The position numbers and the translations under genes were made by a program. DNA of 64,000 bases from Actinoplanes flavus (lineage in GTDB: Bacteria; Actinomycetota; Actinomycetes; Mycobacteriales; Micromonosporaceae). The number at the start of each line of letters is the position of its first letter. Position 1 is the first letter of the stretch. Below the pieces are notes generated by a model. The model had not been told where the DNA came from. It worked only from the letters and a program-made list of their open reading frames with translations, and did no database searches. The DNA lies in assembly GCF_017592555.1 (NCBI RefSeq), contig NZ_JAGFNS010000022.1:106278-170277 (forward strand), in the 5' to 3' direction. Below are positions 17,373 to 25,313 of the stretch, piece after piece.

Positions 17373-18103
17373 TGGACACGGTGCCGATCAGTTCCTCGGT
17401 GCGAAACGCATTCAACGAGGAAGGGTACGTGGTGCTGCCCGGCGTTCTCGAAGCCGTCACCGTCGAGGCTCTCAGCGACGCCGCTGATCACGTCTTCGCG
17501 CAGGTCGTCGGGACGACCCTGGCCGAGCAGATGGCCCATCCCCGGCTCACCTGGTGGCGGCTGCCGGACGGCCAGGCGTACGTCTTCAAGGTGAAGCCCG
17601 TCGCTGACCTGGCGCCGGCCTTCGGCGACGTGGCGCGTGGCCAGGCGCTGCCGGCCATCGCGTCGGCGTTGCTCGGCGCCGAGGTGGAGCTGATGGAGGA
17701 CAAGGTCACCTACAAGGAGGCTCTGGATACCGACGTGCCGTGGGCGGCCTTGCCGGTGCTGGGCGAAGAGGTTCGCAAGCACTCGGATGCGACGTACTTC
17801 GCCGCCCGTGGCTTCAGCCGGGTGTTGACCGTCGCGGTGTGTCTGGACGACTGCCCGGCCGAGGCGGGCGCGCTGCGGGTCTGGCCTGGAACCCATCGCC
17901 GGCCTGTCGAGTACGTGCCGACGGCGGATCAGGGCCTGGTGGTGCCGGACGAGTCGGCTCCGGACGACGAGGCGGTCACGCTGGCGGCCGAGGCCGGGAC
18001 GGTCCTTGCGTGGGACGCGGCCCTGGTGCACGCGAGCGACGCCAATCTGACGGGCAAGCCACGGCGGCTGCTCGTGCTCGGCTACACGGCGGTCGGACAC
18101 TGA
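17372..18103 (+). CDS. Phytanoyl-CoA dioxygenase-like Fe(II)/2-oxoglutarate oxygenase
   Basis: A 243-residue PhyH-family protein. The iron facial triad is visible as HSD (KHSDATYF, about residue 132) and the distal His in LVHASDANL (about 220), with the 2-oxoglutarate-binding arginine in KPRRLLVLGY. It probably hydroxylates, or otherwise oxidises, an unactivated carbon of the pathway intermediate. ATG 17372 is preceded by AAAGGAGA and sits in a TGATG junction with the methyltransferase; the longer open frame upstream is not coding. The stop forms another TGATG with the epimerase. Confidence 0.82.
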   Translation: MDTVPISSSVRNAFNEEGYVVLPGVLEAVTVEALSDAADHVFAQVVGTTLAEQMAHPRLTWWRLPDGQAYVFKVKPVADLAPAFGDVARGQALPAIASALLGAEVELMEDKVTYKEALDTDVPWAALPVLGEEVRKHSDATYFAARGFSRVLTVAVCLDDCPAEAGALRVWPGTHRRPVEYVPTADQGLVVPDESAPDDEAVTLAAEAGTVLAWDAALVHASDANLTGKPRRLLVLGYTAVGH

Positions 18104-19050
18104 TGGGTATCCGGGTTCTGGTGATCGGCGGCACCGGCTTCGTCGGGTCTCACGTGGTCGCCGCCTGTGTCGACCGGGGCCACGACGTGACGGTGTTCAG
18201 CCGGGGCCGCCGTCCCGTCGTCTCCGGTGTGGCGAGCATCGTCGGAGACCGACGTCGACCCGGCCCGGCGACCCGAGCAGATCTGGAAAGCAGCTGGGAC
18301 ACGGTCATCGACATGTGCGCGCACACGGCCTCGGACATGGACGTGAGTCAGAACATCCCGGCCACGCGCTACCTGCTGTTGTCCACGTGCGGGGTCTACC
18401 AGGCGGCGGGGCTGTCCCGGATCGCGGACGAGTCGGTGCCGGTGAACTCCAACGGTGTGGCTCGCGGGAAGGTACAGTGCGAACGCCGCGCTGCGCTGCT
18501 TCCGGCGCAGTCTCTGGTCGTCCGGCTCGGTGTGGTCACCGGGCCGGGCTACCCGTCCGGGCGGGCCACCTATTGGCTCGACCGAGCGCTGCTTGGCACG
18601 AGCGTCCTCGTTCCGGCGAGACCGGACCAGCCGGTACAACTCGTCGATGTTCGGGACGTCGCCGGATTCCTGGCGGCGATGGTCGACTCCGAGCAGACCG
18701 GCGTGGTCAACGTCGCCGGCCCGATCACGTTGTTCGCCGAGTTCATCGACCTGATCCGGGCCGCTGGACACAGCGAGTCGCAATTCCACTGGGCCCCGGA
18801 GCAATTCGTCCTGGCCCGCGGTGTCCTGCCTTGGCAGGAAGTACCACTGTGGCTGCCCACGGATCACCCGTTCCGAGCCCACCTACGGACCGGAACCGAC
18901 CGTGCCACTCACATGGGCTTCGTCGCCCGCCCACTCGCCGCGACGATCGCTGACCTCACCTCCTGGTACCGGACTCATCGGTATCGGCATCCCCACTGGC
19001 TGGCACTCGACCGTGAGCAAGCGCTGCTCCGAGCGATACGGGGACTCTGA
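18103..19050 (+). CDS. NAD(P)-dependent epimerase/dehydratase or reductase (extended SDR)
   Basis: A 315-residue SDR protein. The dinucleotide-binding loop is VLVIGGTGFVGSHVV (about 5-19). The LSTCGVY segment (about 98-104) provides Ser/Thr and Tyr like the SDR active site, although the usual YxxxK is not clean, the lysine appearing in GVARGKVQCE. Similar proteins act on nucleotide sugars or on small carbonyl intermediates; which applies here is not clear. It is translationally coupled by TGATG at both ends. The final 80 residues (HWLALDREQALL) are typical of the NAD-dependent epimerase clade found in actinobacterial clusters. Confidence 0.78.
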   Translation: MGIRVLVIGGTGFVGSHVVAACVDRGHDVTVFSRGRRPVVSGVASIVGDRRRPGPATRADLESSWDTVIDMCAHTASDMDVSQNIPATRYLLLSTCGVYQAAGLSRIADESVPVNSNGVARGKVQCERRAALLPAQSLVVRLGVVTGPGYPSGRATYWLDRALLGTSVLVPARPDQPVQLVDVRDVAGFLAAMVDSEQTGVVNVAGPITLFAEFIDLIRAAGHSESQFHWAPEQFVLARGVLPWQEVPLWLPTDHPFRAHLRTGTDRATHMGFVARPLAATIADLTSWYRTHRYRHPHWLALDREQALLRAIRGL

Positions 19051-19682
19051 TGCTCCCCTACACGCAGCCCGCCCCTTACTCCAGCCAGTGGGGCGAGGAC
19101 CGTTGGCTCACCGAGCGGCTCGTCCCACCGCGGCGAGGGGTGTTCGTGGACGTCGGCGCGGGGGACGGCGTTCGCGGCAGCAACAGCCTGTACTTCGAGG
19201 ATCAGGGCTGGTCCGGGCTCTGCGTCGACCCGGATCCACGCAATCGGGAGGCTCTCGCCCGAAGAAGGTGCGCGCTTCAGATGTGCGCCGTCGCCAGCCG
19301 ACCCGAACCGCAGCCATTCAGCATGTACGACGCCAAGCCCTCATGGTCAGGACTGGGCAAACGCGGCGTCGGCTACACCGTGATCACCATCGACTGCCGC
19401 ACCCTGGAGGACCTGCTCACCGAGGCGGCCATCGAGCGCATCGATCTGCTCAGCATCGACGTCGAAGGCACCGAGCTGGATGTCTGGGCGTCCTTCGACC
19501 CTGATCGCCACCGGCCCGGAATCGTCATCGCCGAGTACGACGATTCCGTCCCTGCTCGCAGCACCGCGCATCTGCACCGCGCGTTCGGCATCGACCGGTA
19601 CGAACTCCTGCACCGAACACCGTCCAACCTGATCCTTCGAGGTACGGACGCTGTCAGCCGGCAGCGGTGGCCCAATGTTTGA
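19050..19682 (+). CDS. FkbM-family SAM methyltransferase
   Basis: A 210-residue methyltransferase of the FkbM group. FVDVGAGDGVRGSNSLYFE (about 34-52) is motif I with the following region, and ERIDLLSIDVEGTELDVW (about 130-147) is the DVEG(x)E motif diagnostic of the family. FkbM enzymes mostly O-methylate secondary metabolites and glycans. It is the second methyltransferase of the operon. ATG 19050 overlaps the epimerase TGA; its own stop lies eight bases inside the next gene. Confidence 0.85.
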   Translation: MLPYTQPAPYSSQWGEDRWLTERLVPPRRGVFVDVGAGDGVRGSNSLYFEDQGWSGLCVDPDPRNREALARRRCALQMCAVASRPEPQPFSMYDAKPSWSGLGKRGVGYTVITIDCRTLEDLLTEAAIERIDLLSIDVEGTELDVWASFDPDRHRPGIVIAEYDDSVPARSTAHLHRAFGIDRYELLHRTPSNLILRGTDAVSRQRWPNV

Positions 19683-21015
19683 CCAGGTCACGGCCGTCCT
19701 CCGCCGACGCCTCGCCAGCGAGAACGTCATCGTGTTCTGCTCCCAGCACGAGGAGGTTCCGGCGTGGCAACGGCTGCTGGAGACCGCCGGGGTGAACTCG
19801 GCGCTGGTCCTGGCCTTCGACGGTCCTCAGCTCTCGCCGCTGCTCGCGCACCCGTCACACCGAGAAGCCGGAGAGCTGGTGGCCGCTCGGCATAGGCTGT
19901 TGGGCACCCTGTCCGGGCGATCGCCGCTCGCGCAGATGGTCGACGGCTTCGACCCGGCACGCCGAGCGGTTCTCCTGGTCACCGACCCGCTCGATCCGAG
20001 AGACGTCGGTGAGCGTCGCCTTTTCGCGGCAAAGCACCCCAGCTGGTCACTCGTCGAACACAAGAGTGTCGTGGACACGCTGTGGGACGTCATGGGCGTG
20101 GACCGGGCCGAATCGATGGTCGTCGACCGGCCCGGCACCCTGTTGAAGCAGGACAGTCTGGCGACCAGTGGCATCGTCGCCTCGTGGCAACGCCTCGGCG
20201 AAGCACCCGCAGCGGGCGGGAGCGGCATAAGAACCGCCCTCACCGAGATCAATGACGGTCGCTTCCGTATACGCATCATGCCGCATCTGACCGGACGGCC
20301 CTGCCGCCTGCATGGGCTGACCAGCAAGGATACGACGGCCGTCTTCCCGCCCTTGGAGTTGCTGGTCCCGCAGCGAAAGGAAGACGGATCGTTCCTGTGC
20401 GCGGGCTCCATCCCGCTGCCGGCACCGGAGCAGGCTCCGCTGGCGGCATTGACGCGGCAGCTCGGCGACCAGTTGCGCGCGTTTCTGGCGTACCGCGGAG
20501 GATTCTCGGTGGACGGGATCCTCACGCCCGACGGCTTCCGCCCGACCGACCTCAACACCAGAGTCACCTCGGCGTTGGAGAGCCTGCCGGCGACGGTTCG
20601 CGTCGCGGTACACGCCTGCGCCCTGGCGGCTCGCGCCGATCTGATCGACCTGCCAGGTCCGGCCCTCGGGCGATACGTGGCGCACGCGTTCCGGGAAACC
20701 GGCGAACTGCTGATCCGCGCTCCGTTCCCAGACAACGACCGCCTGGTTCGTGAGCCTGTTCGCTGGTTCGGTGCGGTCCTCGTCAGCGCCGGACACGCCG
20801 AGCCGCATGGCGTCCTCGACATCGGTCCAGGAGCACGGGGAGCCGTCCTGACCGCCCGAATGCGCCGTGCTGACCTACCTGACGGCGTGGATCTCCAAGC
20901 CGTCACCATCGCCGTGTTCGAGGCGGCAGACCGGCTGCTGGGAGCGAGATACGGGCCGTTGATGGCACCGGACGGTGTTGACCCGCATCAAGCGGATCAG
21001 CACCGTCGCAGGTAG
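19675..21015 (+). CDS. ATP-grasp-like ligase (tentative)
   Basis: A 446-residue protein closing the operon, starting eight bases before the FkbM stop. The N-terminal 130 residues resemble a pre-ATP-grasp domain (VIVFCSQHEEVPAWQRLLE). Further on, FLCAGSIPLP and FSVDGILTPDGFRPTDLNTR recall the late strands of ATP-grasp ligases, where a conserved acid and an ExN/DLN-type motif bind metal-ATP. If right, it would form an amide or ester bond between a carboxylate and an amine, joining parts of the product. A glycine-rich ATP loop was not clearly identified, so this is a family suggestion. It ends 7 bp from the convergent glutamyl-tRNA synthetase gene. Confidence 0.5.
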   Translation: MFDQVTAVLRRRLASENVIVFCSQHEEVPAWQRLLETAGVNSALVLAFDGPQLSPLLAHPSHREAGELVAARHRLLGTLSGRSPLAQMVDGFDPARRAVLLVTDPLDPRDVGERRLFAAKHPSWSLVEHKSVVDTLWDVMGVDRAESMVVDRPGTLLKQDSLATSGIVASWQRLGEAPAAGGSGIRTALTEINDGRFRIRIMPHLTGRPCRLHGLTSKDTTAVFPPLELLVPQRKEDGSFLCAGSIPLPAPEQAPLAALTRQLGDQLRAFLAYRGGFSVDGILTPDGFRPTDLNTRVTSALESLPATVRVAVHACALAARADLIDLPGPALGRYVAHAFRETGELLIRAPFPDNDRLVREPVRWFGAVLVSAGHAEPHGVLDIGPGARGAVLTARMRRADLPDGVDLQAVTIAVFEAADRLLGARYGPLMAPDGVDPHQADQHRRR

Positions 21016-21022
21016 AGCAGGC

Positions 21023-22435
21023 TCACCCGAGCCGGGCGATCGCCGCCTGGATGCGCTGCAGAGTGCGGTCGCGGCCGAGCACTTCCAGCGACTCGAACAG
21101 CGGCAAGCCGATGGTCCGGCCGGTCACCGCGACACGAACCGGTGCCTGCGCCTTGCCGAGCTTCAACCCTCGCGCCGCGCCCAGTTCCTCCACCGTCTGC
21201 TTCAGCGACTCCGCAGTCCACGCAACGCCGGCGAAAGCGGCAGCCACATCGGTCAGCAGGCCGACCGCCGCTTCGCCGGTCATCGCCTTCGCCCAGGCAG
21301 CGTCGTCGACCGGAGGTTCTGGCAGGAACAGGAAGTCCACCATCGTCACGATCTCAGCGAGCAGGCTGACTCTGGTCTGTGCCAGCGGCGCCACCAAGGC
21401 GAAAACGCCCTCGTCGTAGTCCTCGGGCCGCCACGGGGTTGCCTCGCCGTACAGCCAAGGGCGGCAGGCGGCGGTGAACTCCTCGACGCTCATCGCCCGG
21501 ATGTAGTCGCCGTTGAAGGCGCGAAGCTTCTTCACGTCGAAGAAGGCCGGCGACGGGTTAACGTCTTCGAGCCGGAACTCGGCGACAAGGTCCTCCCACG
21601 GCAGGATCTCCCGGTTACCGGACGGGGCCCAGCCCAGCAGCATCAGGTAGTTGCGCATCGTCTCGGCGAGGTAGCCCTCGTCACGGAAGTCCTCCAGAGC
21701 GACCCGGTCACGCCGCTTGGACAGCTTCTGCCGCTTCTCGTTCACCAGGATCGGCGCGTGCGCCCAGACGGGCGGCTCGTGCCCGAGCGCCTGCCACAGC
21801 AGCTGCTGCTTCGGCGTGTTCGGCAGATGCTCCTCGGCCCGGATCACGTGCGTGATACCCATGACCATGTCGTCCACGACGTTGGCCAGCAGGAACACCG
21901 GTGACCCGTCGCCGCGGGCGATCACGAAGTCCTCGATGGTGTTGTTGGCGAACGTCGGCTCGCCGCGGACCAGGTCACGAACGACCGTCTGTCCCTCGTC
22001 CGGAGTGCGGAAACGCACGGCCCGGCCCGGCTCGGCGGTCAGGCCGCGGTCACGACAGAAGCCGTCGTAGCCCTTGTGCTCGCTGCCGGTGCGCGCGACA
22101 ACCTGCTCACGGACGCAGTCGCAGTAGTACGCCTGCCCCGCGGTGAGGAGCTTGTCGATCGCGTCACGGTGGTGCTGAACATAGGCGGACTGGAACAGCG
22201 GTCCCTCGTACTCCTCGGGCCCGCAACCCAGCCATGCCATCGCATCCAGGATCCCCTGGACCCACTCGGGCTTGCTGCGTTCAGCGTCGGTGTCCTCGAT
22301 CCGGAGCACAAGGGTGCCCCCGGACTGCTTCGCCAGCACCCAGTTGTAGAGCAGGGAACGGGCGTTGCCCACGTGGAACATCCCCGTAGGAGACGGGGCG
22401 ATTCGGACACGTACGCCGGAAGGAGAAGACGCCAT
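21023..22435 (-). CDS. gltX: Glutamyl-tRNA synthetase (probably a secondary copy)
   Basis: A 470-residue class I synthetase charging tRNA with glutamate. The HIGH motif is APSPTGMFHVGNA (about 13-25) and the KMSKS motif is KLSKR (about 239). A YYCDC ... FCRD cysteine pattern near residues 100-130 resembles the zinc-binding insert of E. coli GluRS. From general knowledge, the housekeeping enzymes of Mycobacterium and Streptomyces differ in this region, so it may be a paralogue. It is third in a minus-strand operon after an XRE-TPR regulator and a creatininase-family protein, 28 bp downstream of the latter, not a translation-gene context. It could supply Glu-tRNA to a biosynthetic enzyme or act in self-resistance; both are inference. 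Confidence 0.9.
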   Translation of the reverse strand: MASSPSGVRVRIAPSPTGMFHVGNARSLLYNWVLAKQSGGTLVLRIEDTDAERSKPEWVQGILDAMAWLGCGPEEYEGPLFQSAYVQHHRDAIDKLLTAGQAYYCDCVREQVVARTGSEHKGYDGFCRDRGLTAEPGRAVRFRTPDEGQTVVRDLVRGEPTFANNTIEDFVIARGDGSPVFLLANVVDDMVMGITHVIRAEEHLPNTPKQQLLWQALGHEPPVWAHAPILVNEKRQKLSKRRDRVALEDFRDEGYLAETMRNYLMLLGWAPSGNREILPWEDLVAEFRLEDVNPSPAFFDVKKLRAFNGDYIRAMSVEEFTAACRPWLYGEATPWRPEDYDEGVFALVAPLAQTRVSLLAEIVTMVDFLFLPEPPVDDAAWAKAMTGEAAVGLLTDVAAAFAGVAWTAESLKQTVEELGAARGLKLGKAQAPVRVAVTGRTIGLPLFESLEVLGRDRTLQRIQAAIARLG

Positions 22436-22463
22436 GCACGCAGCGTACCGGCCGCCGGTCCGA

Positions 22464-23177
22464 TCATCCGGTTGCGGTCAGCGCGTCCAGGTGGGCTTTG
22501 AACGTGTCGACCAGGCTGTCGAGAATCATTCTGCCCTTGTCCGCCGTCCCGGCTGACGGCATCCCGATGACACCCGACTTCGTATAGCCGGCCATCCCGT
22601 GGACGAGCAGCAGGTTACGGTCGTCGGCCTGGTGGTCGGACGTCTCGACACCGGGACGAAGCATCTCCGGCGCGACGTGACGCAACAGCGACACCTCCAG
22701 CTCGCCGGCATGCATGTCGGCATGGCCGTCGCTCGTCAGACCGGCTGCCTGACGGGCGGCATTCCAGTCGTCCCTGGCGGGAAACAGTGTCATCACCGGT
22801 CCCGCGGCGTTCGCCTCCTGAACGATGTTGCTCAACACGTAGTTGCCGCCATGGCCGTTGACCAGGGCAAGGCGCTCGACCCCGGACCGCCGGAGTGACG
22901 TGAAGACATCGTTGATCATGGCGGTCAGGGTGGTGTGGCTGATGCTGACCGTGCCCGGCCAGGCGCTGTGCTCATGGGAGCACGAGATCGTCACCGGCGG
23001 CAGCAGGAACAGGTCATAAGCTGCAGTGATGCGTTCGGCGATCGCACAGGCGACGACGCTGTCGGTGGCCAGGGGCAGAAAGGCGCCGTGCTGTTCGAAA
23101 CTTCCGACGGGGAGCACCGCGACGGGGGCGGCGCGACGCCTCTCGTCCTCACTGGTGGCGGTCGACAGCAGATTCAT
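22464..23177 (-). CDS. Creatininase-family amidohydrolase
   Basis: A 237-residue metal-dependent hydrolase. The family motifs are PVGSFEQHG (about 23-31), LPLATD (about 34-39), the ALVNGHGGN block (about 105-113) and the metal-binding DMHAGELEVSLL (about 154-165). Members include creatininase, formamide hydrolases of riboflavin/F420-type pathways and MftE, a peptidase that works with the radical SAM protein MftC in mycofactocin synthesis. Given a radical SAM enzyme in the facing operon, trimming a peptide or amide is a fair guess but unproven. ATG 23177 lies three bases after the stop of the XRE-TPR gene. Confidence 0.82.
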   Translation of the reverse strand: MNLLSTATSEDERRRAAPVAVLPVGSFEQHGAFLPLATDSVVACAIAERITAAYDLFLLPPVTISCSHEHSAWPGTVSISHTTLTAMINDVFTSLRRSGVERLALVNGHGGNYVLSNIVQEANAAGPVMTLFPARDDWNAARQAAGLTSDGHADMHAGELEVSLLRHVAPEMLRPGVETSDHQADDRNLLLVHGMAGYTKSGVIGMPSAGTADKGRMILDSLVDTFKAHLDALTATG

Positions 23178-23180
23178 GGA

Positions 23181-24380
23181 TCAATCCTGACAGGCGACGA
23201 GCGCGCCCTGGTATGCCTCGGCCAGGCGGGGAAGCACGGTGATCTCGCGGTGTCGGCGCAGTCGCGGCAGCAGCCGGCCCACGGCCCGCAGGGCGCGCGC
23301 CGACGATGTCTGCTCCGCTACCCGGACCGCGGTCAGGCCCTCGACCGCTGCTCGTTCCGGTTCACCGTCGTCCAGATACGCGAGCGCGAGGTCAGCGCGC
23401 CATACGCCTTCATCGAGGCGCCCCTCGGCAGGCCACGCCGCGAGGACTTCCTCATAGGTCCTCGTGGCCGCCGCGCTCTCGCCGAGCATCTGCCGGCATC
23501 GGGCTTCGCTGGCGCGAACGTAGTCGACCGTGCAGTGGCCGCCGAGATGATCCGACCCGTCGGTGGGCTCGGCGACCAGACGAAGCGCGAGGTCGATGTT
23601 CGCCCTGCTTGCGGGCGCGTCGTCGGCGAGGGCGTGTGCCTCGGCCTCACGGATCAGGCACAGGGCCGACGTACGGGGCGGCAGTTTCGGTGTCCGGCGG
23701 GCCTGCTGCGCGAACCGGCCCGCCCGTACCGCGTCGCCGTCGTCGAGCGCTTGCTGACTCTTGCGCATGAGGATGTACGACACCAGATGGTGATCACCGG
23801 CTTCGACGGCCAGGGCATGCGCCCGGTCCAGCAACGAACTCGCCCGCGCCGGGTGCGGCCCGTTCGCCTCGATCCAACTCAGGAACTCGGTCCAGTGCGC
23901 TTCCAGCGCCATCAGGCGGGAACGGTGCAGTCCGCTCGTGGCTACCCGGGCCGCGCCGATGAGCTGGGACTGTCCCTCTGCTGGCCGACGCAGGCCCGCG
24001 CAGCCGAGGGTGTTGCTCCGGGCGGACAACACGCCCAACAGGGCACTCCACGAATCGTGCAGCGAAGGATCGGCGAAGACGTCAACGAACCGTGACGGGG
24101 AGCCTTCGGAGGATGCGGCGAGCCCCAGGTACGGCCGCGGAATGCTCAGCCCGTCGGCGATGCGTTCCAGGACCTCGAAGGAGGTGACCCGCTGTCGGCC
24201 CTGGGCGATCTGCCGCACCCGGGTCTCTGACAAACCGGTCAAGGCGGCAAGTCGCGCCCGGGACAGACCCCGGGTCCGCAGGAAACGCAGAAGCGCGGAG
24301 ACATCACGGGCAGCGAGATGCTCGACGAGGGGCCGGCCCTCGAACACCGCCGTGTCCCACCACTGAGGATCGATGTTCAT
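23181..24380 (-). CDS. XRE-family regulator with TPR-like C-terminal domain (copy 1)
   Basis: About 399 residues from ATG 24380 (MNIDPQWWDTAVFEG), which follows GGGGCGGC; ATGs at 24404 and 24416 are less likely. The HTH is GLSRARLAALTGLSETRVRQ with the recognition helix continuing IAQGRQ. The remaining 280 residues are alpha-helical repeats of tetratricopeptide type, typical of large actinobacterial XRE regulators that often govern secondary metabolism. It heads the creatininase-gltX operon and faces the HAD gene across about 280 bp. It is a clear paralogue of the regulator at 25306-26601. Confidence 0.82.
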   Translation of the reverse strand: MNIDPQWWDTAVFEGRPLVEHLAARDVSALLRFLRTRGLSRARLAALTGLSETRVRQIAQGRQRVTSFEVLERIADGLSIPRPYLGLAASSEGSPSRFVDVFADPSLHDSWSALLGVLSARSNTLGCAGLRRPAEGQSQLIGAARVATSGLHRSRLMALEAHWTEFLSWIEANGPHPARASSLLDRAHALAVEAGDHHLVSYILMRKSQQALDDGDAVRAGRFAQQARRTPKLPPRTSALCLIREAEAHALADDAPASRANIDLALRLVAEPTDGSDHLGGHCTVDYVRASEARCRQMLGESAAATRTYEEVLAAWPAEGRLDEGVWRADLALAYLDDGEPERAAVEGLTAVRVAEQTSSARALRAVGRLLPRLRRHREITVLPRLAEAYQGALVACQD

Positions 24381-24662
24381 GGTCGCGCCGCCCCTTTCCG
24401 ACATCCGACCACACACCGCTTCGGTGGCAACACGCTACGGCAAACGGGAACGTTCACGCCAGATCGGGCAGCGCATCGGACAACGCTCGGGCGTTGGTGT
24501 CGTCGCCGGAGTTTCCGTGCATGACAGCCCGGGGCAGAATCTGATCGTTCGTGCCGGTTCTTCGGCGACCCGGTGTGCCCCGCCAGCCCCTCATCGGCGT
24601 CGGCCCACGAGCGAGACCGTCCCGGCCGTACGGTTGCCTCATTGTTGAAGGGAAGAGATTTC

Positions 24663-25313
24663 GTGATCAGGTCGGTGGTGTTCGACGTCGGTGAGACGCT
24701 GCTGGATGACACCCGCGAGTTCAACGCCTGGGCCGACTGGATCGGCGTGCCCCGGCACACCTTCTCCGCGCTGATCGGCATCGTCGTCGCTCAGGGCCGC
24801 AACAACGCGGAGGCGTTCCAGTACGTGCGCCCCGGCTTCGACCTCGTGACCGAGCGTAAGCGCCGTGAAGAGGCGGGTGTCGGTGAGCAGATGGACGAGG
24901 GCGACCTGTACCCGGACGTCCGGCCCGCGCTTGCCGAGCTACGGCGGCGAGGGGTGTGGGTCGGGGTCGCCGGCAACCAGACCGTCCGGGCGGCTGAACT
25001 TTTGCGGGCCCTGGACCTGCCAGTCGATGGTCTCGCCACCTCCGGCGAGTGGGGAGTTGCCAAACCGGACCCCGGTTTCTTCGAGCGGGTCGTCGCCTTC
25101 GCACCGGGGGAACCTCACGAGATCGCCTACGTGGGCGACCACCGCGACTACGACGTGCGGGCCGCCCGCCAGAGCGGCCTACAGGCGGTGCTGGTCAAGC
25201 GCGGTCCCTGGGGCCGGTTGTGGGCTGACGACCCGATCGTGCGGGAGCATGCCACCTGGGTTGTCGACTCCCTCGCCGAGCTGCCGGAGGTCGTCCGGCC
25301 GCAGGTCAGCTGA
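24663..25313 (+). CDS. HAD-superfamily hydrolase
   Basis: A 216-residue protein from GTG 24663, preceded by GAAGGGAAGAG. Motif I is VVFDVGETLLDD, with Gly in place of the second Asp of the usual DxD; motif II is in VGVAGNQTVR (Asn where Ser/Thr is usual); motif III/IV is KPDPGFFE followed by IAYVGDHRDYDVRAARQSG. The nucleophile Asp and the acidic motif IV are intact, so phosphatase-like activity is possible, but the missing general acid may lower or change it. It runs between two XRE-TPR genes and overlaps the tail of the second by eight bases, convergently. Confidence 0.82.
   Translation: MIRSVVFDVGETLLDDTREFNAWADWIGVPRHTFSALIGIVVAQGRNNAEAFQYVRPGFDLVTERKRREEAGVGEQMDEGDLYPDVRPALAELRRRGVWVGVAGNQTVRAAELLRALDLPVDGLATSGEWGVAKPDPGFFERVVAFAPGEPHEIAYVGDHRDYDVRAARQSGLQAVLVKRGPWGRLWADDPIVREHATWVVDSLAELPEVVRPQVS

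Noticed and set aside
16719..23177. A creatine/creatinine pathway (GAMT-like enzyme plus creatininase)
   Set aside because: Both families are broad and no amidinotransferase is present; the pairing is more likely coincidental family naming.
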